NCBI RefSeq assembly: GCF_019059575.1
Contig: NW_024881529.1
Span: 1,151,001 to 1,215,000, forward strand
Direction: 5' to 3'
Origin: Amphibalanus amphitrite
Taxonomy: Eukaryota; Arthropoda; Thecostraca; Balanomorpha; Balanidae
DNA: 64,000 bases
Made by a program: the position numbers and the translations under genes. Within the stretch, counting starts at the first letter, position 1, and each line of letters begins with the position of its first letter. Positions 13,066 to 24,502 of the stretch are shown piece by piece. Under the pieces are notes generated by a model. The model was given only the letters and a program-made list of their open reading frames with translations, was not told where the DNA came from and searched no databases.

Positions 13066-13863
13066 CCACCGCCGATGGGCCCGCCCAGATGTAGTGCGTC
13101 CGGTGTCATTACCGGTTCCGGTGCTGCGGAGAGGACCACCCAGCGCGGTGGTTAGGCCGTAGGCGGCCAGTTTCGTTTTCACACACCTCCTACGTATAAA
13201 GATGGCTGACGATCCGAAAACTGCAAGACTTCAAATTTGAGTGTGCATTGTTATTAGAGGGCATTAAATATGTTTGGAGTTTTTTTTTTTTCATTGCTAT
13301 ATTGACACTTATTCAAGATTCACTTAGCGCAAGTTGAATTTAACCTTGCACGGCTGCTGACGTTTGTTTACTGCACGGAAGGTCTGCGTAATTGGTCCTG
13401 TGTTATCACCGGGTCACGCATGTCATTTTAACAAACGATTGCACTCAATCAGCGTTCTTATCTATAGCATTGCACTTTTTAAGCAATGTCTTCCTTGTGT
13501 TTTAATAAATAAAAACAAAGCCAATTAAATACAGTCAAAGGCGGCTCAATTCAGCCGAAGACAGATAAATAGGTGCAGTCAGTGCAAGTATGTATATTGT
13601 ACAGAGCACATCATTCAACATCCAAACAATGCTTGTTAATGTTTCGCGGTTGCGCTACACACAACAATACATGTGATATTGGTTAGCACATTGTGCTGTA
13701 TTTATTTGATTGATGGTGAACACCACTCTAGCAGATTTCATCTTTAGACTTATTGAAGAGGCGACTATTTTTACCGCTTTTAAAGCCCAACTTTATCTCG
13801 ACCGTGTCGCAATATCAAACGGCTTTTGATAATTAAGCAGACTTTAAAAATAAGTTATCATTA
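13066..13863. other. non-coding, nothing recognised
   Basis: AT-rich, no gene or repeat that I can support. Confidence 0.35.
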
Positions 13864-14140
13864 GCCGTTTTCACGACGGGCTATCCGGCGAATGCACCTG
13901 ATTTGACCAAATCTGCACCTAATTTCTTTTACAGCAAATATCTTCATTTTATGAACTCATTTCAGTGTTTTAATCGATGATGCTCTCTGATAGTATGACA
14001 AAGCAGGCATATCAGCAATAAGTGCAACCCTATCTGATAGCTGCACTAAGAGACACACTGAACCTGACTTGACCAAATCTGCACCTAATCTGTACCAGAC
14101 GTGCACCAAATGTGTACCAGATGGCCGTCGTGAAAACGGC
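13864..14140. mobile_element. 277-bp MITE with TA target duplication
   Basis: The ends are GCCGTTTTCACGACGG and its inverse CCGTCGTGAAAACGGC, 16 bp perfect, flanked by TA at 13862-13863 and 14141-14142. The TA site fits a Tc1/mariner-type origin. The interior repeats a motif like TTGACCAAATCTGCACCTAA on both sides of the centre (about 13902 and 14070). No coding capacity. Confidence 0.8.
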
Positions 14141-14142
14141 TA

Positions 14143-15029
14143 TTATCTGTGCTGCCAGATGTCACAGGTTAAAAAAATATATTGACATATTAAGATGATT
14201 AGATTTTAACCATCTATAAAACCTTGTTTTCAGTGACGTTTATTTCATGATCAAGCAAGATGGTACCATGTTTCTATCCATTCTGGCGTAAATATTGCAT
14301 TGGGTTAATGGCAAAACACGACGGTAAGGATAATATATCTGGAAACTATGGTTATGAAGCTGATATTTTTGTGTTACATAATACAAAAAAAAGATTTGAG
14401 AGCAGTCGCATTCATACTCAAAATATTTGTAAGAAGAGTCCAGTGCTTTGCGACAAAATACTTTGGGAAAAACGTGAGCTGAGCTTTTTTATCTTTTGGA
14501 AGTAAACTAAAAGTGTGAAAAGTCTAAAATGACAGCTTACTATCAGCTAATGCTAAGTCTTTTTTCTTAGAAGTCGTTTTTCAGCATGCAAAAAAGAAGC
14601 TGTTGAACTGACAAGTAACCTCAAGCAACCTAGAAAAAGACGCAACATACTACAGCTTATGATAGTAAACCTTCAGAAAATGGAAACATTTGTACTTAGG
14701 GATATCTGAAAACCAAGTTGTCAATAAATGTCAGAAAGACAGACGGTTGATGAAATTAGCCCCTATACTAGCCGTAGGTGGTATTTATATCCAACGGCAC
14801 TACATCGTTTGGACGTATCAGTGCCGTGTCAGTGTGATGTAAGTACATTTATGCAGCCAAAGGCCACAAATGGCCAGCTTAGTTTGACTCAATTTCGTGA
14901 TTGTGTGAATCGTGAGCGTTACACTTGAATACGAACATAACACACAGGGTTCATGCAGTTGAAAACTGCACTCACTTTCATATCATCACTGCATGAGTAA
15001 TCGCTCGCATCACCATCTCATTTCTTATA
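14143..15029. other. non-coding, nothing recognised
   Basis: Short open frames (for example 14260-14505) have no recognisable family and AT-rich composition. Confidence 0.35.
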
Positions 15030-15720
15030 CATACCAGTATAGCGCCTTTTGGGGCGACTAACGGAGCGAGCGAGGGGGTGAGTCTTGCACGTGCGAAATT
15101 TCGAGGGGGTACCTCCAACTGACTTGTGCACGGCACCCTACTGACCGGTTTCTAGCGATGTGCCAAATTTGAGCACAATCGGCCCAGCCGTTCTCGAGAT
15201 CTGGGAGCGGCACCCTGCACGTGCGCACGTGCAAAATGGGTCCCAACTGACTTGTGCACGGCACCCTACTAACTGGTCCCTAACCGTGTACCAAATTTGA
15301 GCGCCATCGGTCCAGCCGTTCTCGAGATCTGGAAACGACCCCTGCACGTGCGCACGTGCAGCAGCACCCCAACTCTGGCATATGGATATGCAGTGCCTAG
15401 TGGGTGCCTACCTACATGCCAACTTTCAGCGCAATCGGCCAACTAGTTACCGAGATATTGCAACAATTACAAAACTGACACCTCTTCGTTTTGCACGTGG
15501 CACGTGCATAAGGGGTCACCTATATGCATCGGGAATAGTCCAATACTTGGTAGAAGGAATGAAGCTACCCTACAAAAATTACCGCGTGTAAATCGGTCAA
15601 GTGGTTGCTGAGATATAAGCCTCGCAAAAGCGTCCGCACGGCCGGCCGGCCGGCCGGCCGCTCATACTCAGAAATTTCCGTTAATCTAAGGAAAGACTAC
15701 GCTCGCTTCGCTCGCTCCGT
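15030..15720 (-). mobile_element. CACGTG-rich repeat element, copy 2 (inverted)
   Basis: Reverse-complement relative of 6560-7422. Ends are ACGGAGCGAGCGA (15061-) and TCGCTCGCTCCGT (to 15720). It carries GCACGTGCGCACGTGC palindromes near 15219 and 15343, with repeated 'CAAATTTGAGC, then CAATCGG, then CAGCCGTTCTCGAGATCTGG' modules between them. A (GGCC)n run at 15641-15660 occupies the place of the GGCCC run in copy 1. Homology extends outside the terminal inverted repeat to about 15030. Confidence 0.65.
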
Positions 15721-16531
15721 AATAAATACTCCTCAGGAGTAACAACCATTTTTCAAAACACCGCGTGATTCAGCCCGCCAACATTAAACATTAAAGTGCT
15801 GTTAATTTTGGAGTTGAGTCGACTCAACTATGAGTTTCCTCGCCAATATTGCTGTCTTTCACAATCAGGGCAGTTGCTTTGCCTATATCATACGTACACA
15901 TTTTGCGGGGTTCAGGTTTCTGTGCTGGGGTGGCAGATTACAACACCGATAGTCATCACACATCTCACACAATCTCACACATCTCTCGTAGACCTCAGAA
16001 AGTGGTTTCTCACAAGGCTCTCACAGTGACCTCAGCGCTCACGTAGTGATCTCTCATAGAGCTCGTACATCAACCTCAAAACAACTCCAGTCTGTCAAGT
16101 TGTGAACAGACATCAGACATTCAGCGGGACGCAAAGGAGTATTTCACATACAAACACTCACGTGAAGATGTGGCACACCGGGAAACTTACAAACACGTTA
16201 CCACAACCTGCGAGTGATTGACGAGCGCCGACAGCAGTCCCTATGCAAGCCGCGAGCCATTTGATATATCGTCCCTACGAGGAGCGTTTGTACCATGTGG
16301 GTATGGGTGGTGTGTGGCACCGTCAGAAACCGTCCACACTTCGGGCACCTTCGGAGACCGGTCACGAGAGCGGTCACACGCTCAGAGAGCACCTGCGTCC
16401 GTTCCCATGGCCGCCTTGCCATAATGCCTGGATATGAGAGATCGCTCTCCGCCATCACCGCGGAAAAAAAAACCACCACCGGCGCCGGTAGAGGGTCAAA
16501 GTGTCACTGCAACGCGCCACCAGTGTCGCCA
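15721..16531. other. 3' flank of the receptor gene
   Basis: Lies downstream of the receptor stop codon on the minus strand and presumably holds its 3' UTR. CTCACA-type short redundancy is seen at 15950-16030. No separate gene seen. Confidence 0.3.
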
Positions 16532-17332
16532 CTAAGAGATAGTCTGTGATTTCAGCGCGAACGCCGGCATCTGAAGAGCGTCCGGGCCGCGCTGCTGCGA
16601 CAGACTCGGAGTCCGAAAGTGGGCTGACGGTGGCTTGGAGAGCGGCGTGCTCGAGGCGCCCGTGTCGTTCAGACTGTAGGCCCGGTACCGGTGGCCGTGC
16701 TGGAACTGACGGCACCCGCAGCGCAGCAGCTTCAGGAAGGCCATGCGGAACGTCCTGTTGACGCTGGTGTAGATGATGGGGTTGATGGTGGAGGACACGT
16801 AGCCCAACCACAGGAACACCGCCTCCACGTATGGGTTCACGTAGATGCTGCGCGACAGGCCGTTGGAGATGTTGAGCGTGAAGAAGGGCGCCCAGCAGAC
16901 GACGAACGCCAGAAACACGAGGCCGAGCACCTGGGAGGCCTTCTGCTCGGCGGTGAGCGCCGTGCTGGGCGGCGCGGTCGGCCGCCGAGACACCTCTGAG
17001 GCCGCCGTCAGCCGCAGTGTCAGCGGGAACCGGCGCGTCTCGCGACTGATGCTCTCCGGCGTCTGGACGGCCACGTCGCGCGTGCTGATGCGGTAGCCGT
17101 TGGTGAGCGGCGCCAGTCGCAGCTCTGCCGGCTCGCCGCGGCCGCTGGAGGCGCGCTGGCGCAGCGCCACACTGCGGCCCACGTGCCGGTGGCGCAGCGT
17201 GGCGCCCGAGCGGCACTTCTGGCGCAGCAGCCAGGTGGTCAGCGAGTAGGTGATGACCATGATCACCATGGGAATGAAGAACGCCAGCAGGCTGCCCACC
17301 ACGAAGAACACGCGGTTGTTGATGGCGCAAAC
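16532..17332 (-). CDS. 5-HT2-like GPCR, last exon (TM5-TM7 and C-tail)
   Basis: Terminal exon of a class A amine-type G-protein-coupled receptor of the plasma membrane. It is 266 codons plus stop. The acceptor is TTGCAG just above 17332, and the frame enters with GTT TGC (Val-Cys), in phase with the preceding exon. Order: an extracellular Cys at exon residue 2, TM5 at about 8-34, a long third intracellular loop at 36-128, TM6 at 131-155 with the CWAPFF motif, TM7 at 167-189 with NPIIY, then a CGC palmitoylation-type site near 205-207. The TM5 and TM6 wording (FFIPMVIMVITY; EQKASQVLG) is that of 5-HT2-type serotonin receptors, which normally couple to Gq. The C-tail is Ser/Pro-rich. Octopamine or other amine receptors are less likely alternatives. 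Confidence 0.85.
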   Translation of the reverse strand, partial: VCAINNRVFFVVGSLLAFFIPMVIMVITYSLTTWLLRQKCRSGATLRHRHVGRSVALRQRASSGRGEPAELRLAPLTNGYRISTRDVAVQTPESISRETRRFPLTLRLTAASEVSRRPTAPPSTALTAEQKASQVLGLVFLAFVVCWAPFFTLNISNGLSRSIYVNPYVEAVFLWLGYVSSTINPIIYTSVNRTFRMAFLKLLRCGCRQFQHGHRYRAYSLNDTGASSTPLSKPPSAHFRTPSLSQQRGPDALQMPAFALKSQTIS

Positions 17333-19096
17333 CTGCAACAGACAGACGCGGAGGATAATGGTGCAATAAAGCTTAATAGAAGTTAGGAGAAAAAACCTTC
17401 CTTCGCTCGGCTCTCACTTGATATAGTGCAAGCAAAGTCGTGTTGTTTTTTTTTTTTCAAACAGCATCATACTTCAAAACCTTATTACTTATACACATTG
17501 CTGTAAAGGGTTCTTGGAAAGCGGCTGCGGCCAAATTTCTCTTCGATATTCTCTGAAGCATTTATTTGATCGGCAAATAAATGTCTCAGTCCAACGCCCG
17601 GTGAACACCAAATGAAATAGCTTTACTAATCCAAACGATTTTCCATCGTTTGAGATTTGAGCTTCGTTCTATGTTGTATGTACATACGCACCGTGCACTG
17701 CCAAACCAGGTATGTGTAAATATACATATTGCGTAGAGCAAAGATTCAACAGGATAATGCAGCATGTAAGACGGGATTGTAAATGGGTGAAGTCGAATTG
17801 CTATGAAAATATGCTACTGCACCCGATTTAAGCTCGGCATATATTGCCTTTGCAAGACTAACCGTTTTAAATCGTTATGTAACATTCCCTCAGAGAAAGA
17901 ATTATGAGGAAATTAGAAACAAAGCTTGAACTTGGAGGACAATGCGCCCATAAGCCTCACACTGTCGACGATTTGGGTTGGATGGATGTCACACTACCCA
18001 CTTTCGTCAATGCAATAGTAATGGGCTCTGGGCTGGTGAAATTCCTAGATCGAATTACTAAGCGTCCTTCAGCAATGGTCTTGTAAATGCTTAACCATGA
18101 AATACAATTTGCATATAGACCTCTATATAAGCCTCGCTGTTTCATCTAAGGTGCTTCAGCCTTCAGAGCTACATGGTGGACATTTTTGAATGGGTAATAT
18201 ACCCTTTGGACGTTTCTAGAGCTTGTTAGTTGTTACACGTAAATATTTAAACCTTTTAAATTCATGACAGTTCACTCATCACTGGCGGCTGCAAGTGTTA
18301 ACACTAAGTAAACACTTTGACAAATTGACTGGCTCAATTGGAGTGGTGAATTGATCAAACTCACGAGTCCTCTCTTCTCTCTTCCTTCAACTCCCCCTGT
18401 AGGCCATGGTAGCTCACACGTCTGTGCACCAAAGTAGTGTCCTGGGTATTATAGTAGATTGTATCGTACTATAGTTCATTGAATAACTCATGAGCTATAT
18501 TGAGAAGTCTGCGATATATTGAAGTCTATGATCGTTTATAGCACAAAACATCGTTAGTAGTACTGGAAGTGGAAACGGCTGGCATGGGAATCTTTCTCAT
18601 TCTATATTCAGTAATCCATTTCCATCTAGCCCGTCTTTATCCCACCAAATGTCGATTTAATCTTCCTTAGTGTCTAACCAAGTGGGTCAGCTAAGCTTCT
18701 GATGCATGTTATCGAACATCCTGTGGTGGTGGGGATTAATTCGTTCTCCTTTATTCCCTACCAAACATTTTTTTCCGTTTACCTGTGATAATGCTTCCAG
18801 ACTAAGCACAATTTGTTTGAATAGGTTCGAAGTCTTAAAATCAACAGAGCTGGTGCAATTAAAACACATTAAGGTTGGGACTTTTCAATTAAGAACATTC
18901 ACATCACTATTCTTTAGAATTGTGATTTTCTATTGAAAATCCCAACCTGAGCTACCTCTCTAGGGGGACATTTGCAATGAAAACACAAAACACAATATAA
19001 AACACATTTGGATTAAATTGACAATGCAGCGGAAAAAACGACGGAACCATAAATGTAGACACCTACATACATTCTCTGAGAATGACGTTCACTCAC
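17333..19096 (-). other. intron of the 5-HT2-like receptor gene
   Basis: 1,764-bp intron between the TM4 and TM5 exons. On the minus strand it opens with GTGAGTGAAC and closes with TTGCAG. It keeps phase 0. No nested gene recognised. Confidence 0.8.
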
Positions 19097-19201
19097 CTTC
19101 GGATTCGGCATGATGTTGTCGAGGTTGACGATGCCCATGATGGTGACGATGCTGGAGATGCCGAGTGACAAGAGCCACACAAGCACCACCCGGGTCACCA
19201 C
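19097..19201 (-). CDS. 5-HT2-like GPCR, TM4 exon
   Basis: Exactly 35 codons, phase 0 at both sides, bounded by CTCCAG (acceptor) and GTGAGT (donor). The translation is an amphipathic start (VVTRVV), the hydrophobic TM4 with its conserved Trp (LVWLLSLGIS), and the start of extracellular loop 2 (NPK). Joining it to the next exon places a conserved extracellular Cys three residues later, as expected for the TM3-loop 2 disulfide. Confidence 0.85.
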
Positions 19202-19998
19202 CTGGAGCACCAGCACCAGCACGAGAAGTCAGTCGCACCAGACGAGAATCAGTCGACTCGCAACACCAACACGGAAACGCTTTTATTCCTGCTGACCTTT
19301 GAGACATGAGAGGCGTAAGACAGGCTTCCGCAAAGTCGTGAAATGGCGCTTTCTATAATGTAACCACATATCTTTGGCCTGTCGCTATAGAGTCCGCCCT
19401 AGCATATCACTAATCCCTGGCGCAATGGCCTTTTAAGTCGTCTACCCGGCACGCAACATTTGCTCTTCAGAGACTGAACATAGAGCCCAGCAGGACATTA
19501 CACAGATGCAAATGTCAAGCCCACACTGCAGGCACTGGGTGCCATTCAATCAAAAGTCTGACATTATGCGCACGAATTCAAGCGTGTTTTGTTGAAAACT
19601 GCCGTTCGTGACCTAAATGAGAATATGATGGAGGCCTGAGTTGGTCCAGGGAATCCAAAGACGCGAGCCAGGCCTTGCCAAAAATTGACTTTTGCAAAGG
19701 ATTCATGAATATTGGTTGCTGAGATGTGCCAATTCTCTCTACTGACAACTATCATTTAACTATCAACTCAACTATCATGACAACTATCATTTAACTTTAT
19801 CTTACATTTAAAGTTAAAAACAACGTTGAAACAACTTTAAGTACCTTACATGTGTGCCCTGATCTTTGAAGTTATATTTCGCACTTTTTAAATCGGCGAA
19901 TTTTTGTTCGGAACCATGCTCAGTTAAGTTACCTATTTTGCATTTTGCAGTCATATCTTGCAGTTAAGTTACCCAGTAGCATTGCGCCTCCCTCTCAC
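19202..19998 (-). other. intron of the 5-HT2-like receptor gene
   Basis: 797-bp intron between the TM3 and TM4 exons, GTGAGAGG at the donor and CTCCAG at the acceptor, phase 0. Nothing else recognised in it. Confidence 0.8.
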
Positions 19999-20156
19999 CT
20001 GTCGAAATGTGTTACGCGGCTGATTTTTCAGCGGGTCGCGGATACCCAGGTACCGTCCCAGCGAGATGAAGCTCATGTGCCAGATGGACGCCGTGCACGC
20101 CAGCACGTCACAGGTCACGTAAAAGTTGCACCAGGCGGCGTTCAGCGGCCACTCGT
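19999..20156 (-). CDS. 5-HT2-like GPCR, TM3 exon
   Basis: 158 nt, entering two bases into a codon (acceptor CTCGGCAG) and ending in phase 0 before GTGAGAGG. It encodes the end of extracellular loop 1 (EWPLNAAWC, with the disulfide Cys), TM3 with the amine-binding Asp (CDVLACTAS), and intracellular loop 2. The canonical DRY triad reads GRY (ISLGRYLGIRDPLK), a replacement of the Asp at position 3.49. The exons for the N-terminus, TM1 and TM2 must lie further along the minus strand; I did not find them up to 64000, so the gene is partial here or its introns are long. Confidence 0.85.
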
Positions 20157-23100
20157 CTGCCGAGAAAGGAAAGTATGACGTCACAGCGGGCTCTCGAAGC
20201 TCGATTACAAACAGGTAAGTCCGCATGTATGTACTTACACAATTTAAGCTTACATGCATCCTCCGGCTGAAAATAAGCATTAGTTTACGAGTATGAGGCA
20301 CTGTCAATATTAGAAAGACATTAAAGTACTTCAAATGCCTATGCACGTATGCACGCAGGCCAGGAATCAGGATCACAGGTAACGCATTAACCGGATAACG
20401 TACACATGAAACGCAATCACATCCGTGCAAACCTTAAGACTGAGATGCATATGAGCTCACATTATTTCAGTACCGATGTGAAAAAATCGGCACTAATCAA
20501 CTGAGTTCAGCTCACTTCCCATCACTTCACTCCGGTTTTCAGACCTCATCCAGTGTACCAACTACGACGGCTGTCGACGCTCCTCTGCCGACGCTGTACG
20601 TACTTTCATCTCTGAACATTTCCTGTAGGAACCGAGAGTGGAGTAAATGGTTACTTCATTCCGTTGTCGCCCATCCAATTACGCCACAAGTTTGTTCTTG
20701 GATCAGCAGTCTCAAGCCTTGATTCAGTTGTAACTTGTAAGTATCCTATATAAGGCGTGGGGTTAAGAATTGCGTAACGAAAATAATGGTTTAGTGTGCC
20801 CTAAGGGAATAATTTTGTTTGCATGCCGTATACATACTTTAAAATATCGAACACTTTCTCAGTCCGCAAGGATAACTGTTGCATGTCATTTGGACAAGGT
20901 GCAAACGCGCAACAACAAGGTGCAAACGAGGCTCTGTTCAGAGTCACAGAGGTCCGGTATAGATGGTGCCTAAACCAGCTGCAGTGGCCGACCCAGTTTC
21001 ACCTCATATTTCTCCAGACGTGGCACACGAGTGACCAGAGGTTGACCCCATTTTGACACAATTTTTCCAAAAAGTGTGACGCGAGCGATGTGTCTTCGCC
21101 GCAAGTTTGACATCCTGAATGACTCTAGCTCGTCTCTCTAACTGATGAAGGCATTAGGTCAGCGTGAAGTGTTGACAAAGTCTAGTTACAGACAGGGAAT
21201 GAAACGAATGGTGGCTCGTTGTCCTAAAAAGAGCTCTTGATTTAGCAGTCGGTGCGGTTTCCGGCGAGTAGGAGTTTAATCTTATCTGGGATTCTATCCA
21301 TCTTGCATCCAATGTCTTCGAAAATATCCTATTCGATTTTGTTTTGTCCACGCCACCTTTCCTATATCGATCTCTCTGCCAAAAACCTATGCAATATGAC
21401 ATCTGAGACCACTGTCTTTCGCCACACGATTCACCATGAATTCCTAGCGATATAGTTATTAATTTCCCAGCACTTTTGCCTGCAAGAATCATCATCTAGG
21501 GAACAGCAAAGTGTTTGCATTTCTCTCTGATCAACGCCTTACGACGAGAGATTTTATGCATTTCCATATGCACGTATTTCTTCAAGTTTTTTTTTTCACC
21601 GTTAATCAGGTATGACAGCTAGTTACCCTGCTCATAGCTCGACGCGTTTGGCCAGCTAAGGGTGCGACCCACGACTGCGTCGGCGAGGCTAGCCCACGCG
21701 CCACGGCGAGGCCCGCGGCTCGCCAACGCAGCGCGGCACGAGGTTCGCTGCCGGATCCCAGCGCAGGCTCGCCCTCGGCTCCCGCTGTTTGATTGATGTG
21801 TCAGGAAGTGGACGTCATCGGCTATATCTCTCGCTGATAGCAGTGCAGAGCCGTCAGCCAAACGCACGCCCATCTCGGCGGTCCGCGAAGAGGATTGTCT
21901 TTCTTGGAATTGTCGGGAAGCTTGTGGGACGGGAGTGAAGGGATGTTTGGCCCTCCAGCAAAAGAGCGGTTGGTTAGGCGGTATGTTTTTGGTATTATTA
22001 CTTTGAATGACAGAGCCACTCCAGAAAAATGACTCAATAAAAATGAGAATATGCCGTTCTGTGCGGACACTTTGGTAATGGTTTTAACCAACCAATAGAT
22101 GTCTTCATCAACGCAGATCGACTATTGTGAAATTATTGTAAAGCTGGCAACCAAACACTTCATGCCTGGAGGGCCGTACGCCCGCAATGTGACGCCTGAC
22201 GGGCATTCAACGTTTAAAACTTTTAAACCACTCTGTGCGAATATGCTTCCTGCTGCGCATTGTGGTTACTGCATATGTAAGTACATACTTACGTACTTAC
22301 AAAGAGTGGTGGCGTGCTGAACTTCCTCATTTAATACGGCATTAACATGGATTTATTAACAAGTATTTATTTGTGCTCCATTAAAAATGTATTCATAAAC
22401 TTGGCGACTTAATTCAAAATGCAATCTTGCATGAGCAACGCAGTCAGTAAATTATTCCAAAATCAGTTATAGAAGGAAGAGAATCACACATTGAGCTCGG
22501 GTGGAGTGGGATATACCAAAACATCACTAAGACCCGTGGTTCGCTGGATTTACGGAAAGGGCGACAAATCATTGGAAGGTGGTGGCAACATATACTTCCT
22601 TAGAAAAATTATGAGCCGTTACAATGATATGTAGATCAAAGCATCAGTGCATCCTCCCAACACCATCAGCCAATCATCCACCTACAAACATACACCGAAG
22701 AACCAACTATGATGATGGATAAAACTCGACCTTCGTAGCTCACGCACTCCGATGAAAAAAGGCCAACTCATAAGGCGCCTCACAGAGCCACAATTACTTC
22801 AGCCATCGATAAACAATGAGCCAGCCGCGCTCGCCAGCCGACCAGTATGCTCCTCAGGTGGCCTTTGGTGCGCGGGACGGCAAACATTGGGCATTGGCTG
22901 TCGTGGCCCGCATACTAACCGACCAGGGCATCTGTCATCGCGAGCGGTGTGGTACTGACCCCGAGCAGGCTGCATCAAAAGGGCAACAGACGGCGTCAAA
23001 GGACACCGAATCAGAGACGGACCAAAATGGCATCAGGGAGTATCAAACGGCACTCCAGATCAGAGGCAGTCTGGCAACGGCAGCAAGGTAAGCGGTATTA

Positions 23101-23569
23101 CAACGGCACTTGACCAAAGGCCCAACCAACTTTCCTTAAATTTCCGTTAACACGGGAGGAATACACGGGTGTACTTACGTTCATTTAGATAGCACAGCAG
23201 ATGTACCATAAGTTCCGCAACAGTGACGTAAAATGAAGCTCGCGATCTTCACAGCCTTGACTAGCCCTTGAAATCATTTGTGGTATCTTGGCAGCACCAC
23301 ACATAAATTCAATTAAGCATGGTGGCTTATCGCATATCTCTCCCAAATTGCAAGTCGCAATAATTACGCCGACTTGTGGATCTGCGGCTGAAACATTACG
23401 AGGAGCAATCCAAACCCCTGTGGGTCTGACGGAGACAAATCTACCAGTCGGCGCGACAAGCATTGCACATAATTACAACGTACCGGAACCATTAGCTAAC
23501 GCCATTTCAACAGGCGTGCGATTTCGAGCCTGCATAGAGAGAAGGGGACGTGCTGGATTTCAGTATAAC
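20157..23569. other. non-coding upstream stretch
   Basis: Presumably intron or upstream sequence of the receptor. No TM1/TM2-like coding sequence was recognised. GC-rich DNA at 21640-21860 and 22750-23090 holds open frames without family resemblance. Confidence 0.35.
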
Positions 23570-23573
23570 TTAA

Positions 23574-24498
23574 CCCGCGAGTTGCTGGGGGGGGGGGGGG
23601 GGCGTTAAACGCCCCCACTTTTTTCGTCGCGCATAGCATTAAAACGGTTCGCCGCAGGCGCGCCAAATTTTGGGTACCTGTAGGGAATTGATTGAAGTGT
23701 ATTGTGACAAAGTTTCAAAAAAATCGGTCAGAAAATTTTTGAGATATCGAGGTTTTAGTGACGTCATGTTTTCTGAGTTTTCGACCAAAAACGGCATATG
23801 TTCAAAAAATCATATAAAATCACAGAACAGACATATAGACATGCCGTAAACGCCATTAGACTGCCAATACCATGAAGAATGAAATGGCTATCTTCGATTA
23901 TTGATTATCGTTCTGCATTTTCCAAAATCTTGAACTGAATCTTGGCAATTTCTCATAATTACTTCACGACCATGATACATGAATTTCTTAAATTGAACTT
24001 TTTTAGCCAAACACGTACACATATGATGAAATGAATGTCACCATCGTGTTCTACGCCCCAAATTACCCATAAAACATGTGTCACAGGTTGCGAATATCAG
24101 TTTTTATTTTCGGGGATAATGTGCCTGCCCGGTTGACCTGACCTTGACCCTGACCTATGCTTGACTGACCCCTGCATGGAGCTGACACTGTTGTAGGCCT
24201 TATATGATGGATTGTGCACCGTTTTGACAGAGTTTATGACGAGAGGCGCCCATTGCGAAGTCCTGAAGTCCATGCTACTGAAAGTCCGATTTCAGGTGTT
24301 TGACCTGACCTTGACCTGACCTGTGACCTCAAAATTCAACTTTAAAGTACTCATCTGAAGCGTCTTGTCGCGTTCTTTCGTTTGCCGCCTCGTGCGTTTC
24401 GCTGCGCCTATTGGTTCTCGAGTTATCCGGCTGGGGGCGTTTAACGCCCCCCCCCCCCAGCAAACGGTGGGTGGCGAAATACCCCAGCAACTGCCGGG
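23574..24498. mobile_element. TTAA element, subfamily B copy 1
   Basis: TTAA at 23570-23573 and 24499-24502. Left end: CCCGCG, tag AGTTGCT, a run of about 17 G, core CGTTAAACG, C-run. Right end: core CGTTTAACG, a run of about 13 C, then the inverted tag twice, separated by about 25 bp (AGCAAAC, then AGCAACT before GCCGGG). The interior carries TGACGTCA near 23760 and TGACCTGACCTTGACC-type clusters near 24134 and 24300. 925 bp, no coding capacity. Closely similar to 44510-45405 and 52572-53431. Confidence 0.85.
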
Positions 24499-24502
24499 TT
24501 AA

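Noticed and set aside
16455..17366. 303-codon frame on the minus strand overlapping the receptor exon
   Set aside because: Out-of-frame shadow of the receptor exon; the other frame gives clear TM segments.
18015..18070. Resemblance of GGTGAAATTCCTAGATCG to a conserved 18S rRNA segment
   Set aside because: Only about 18 bases match; flanking rRNA sequence is absent.
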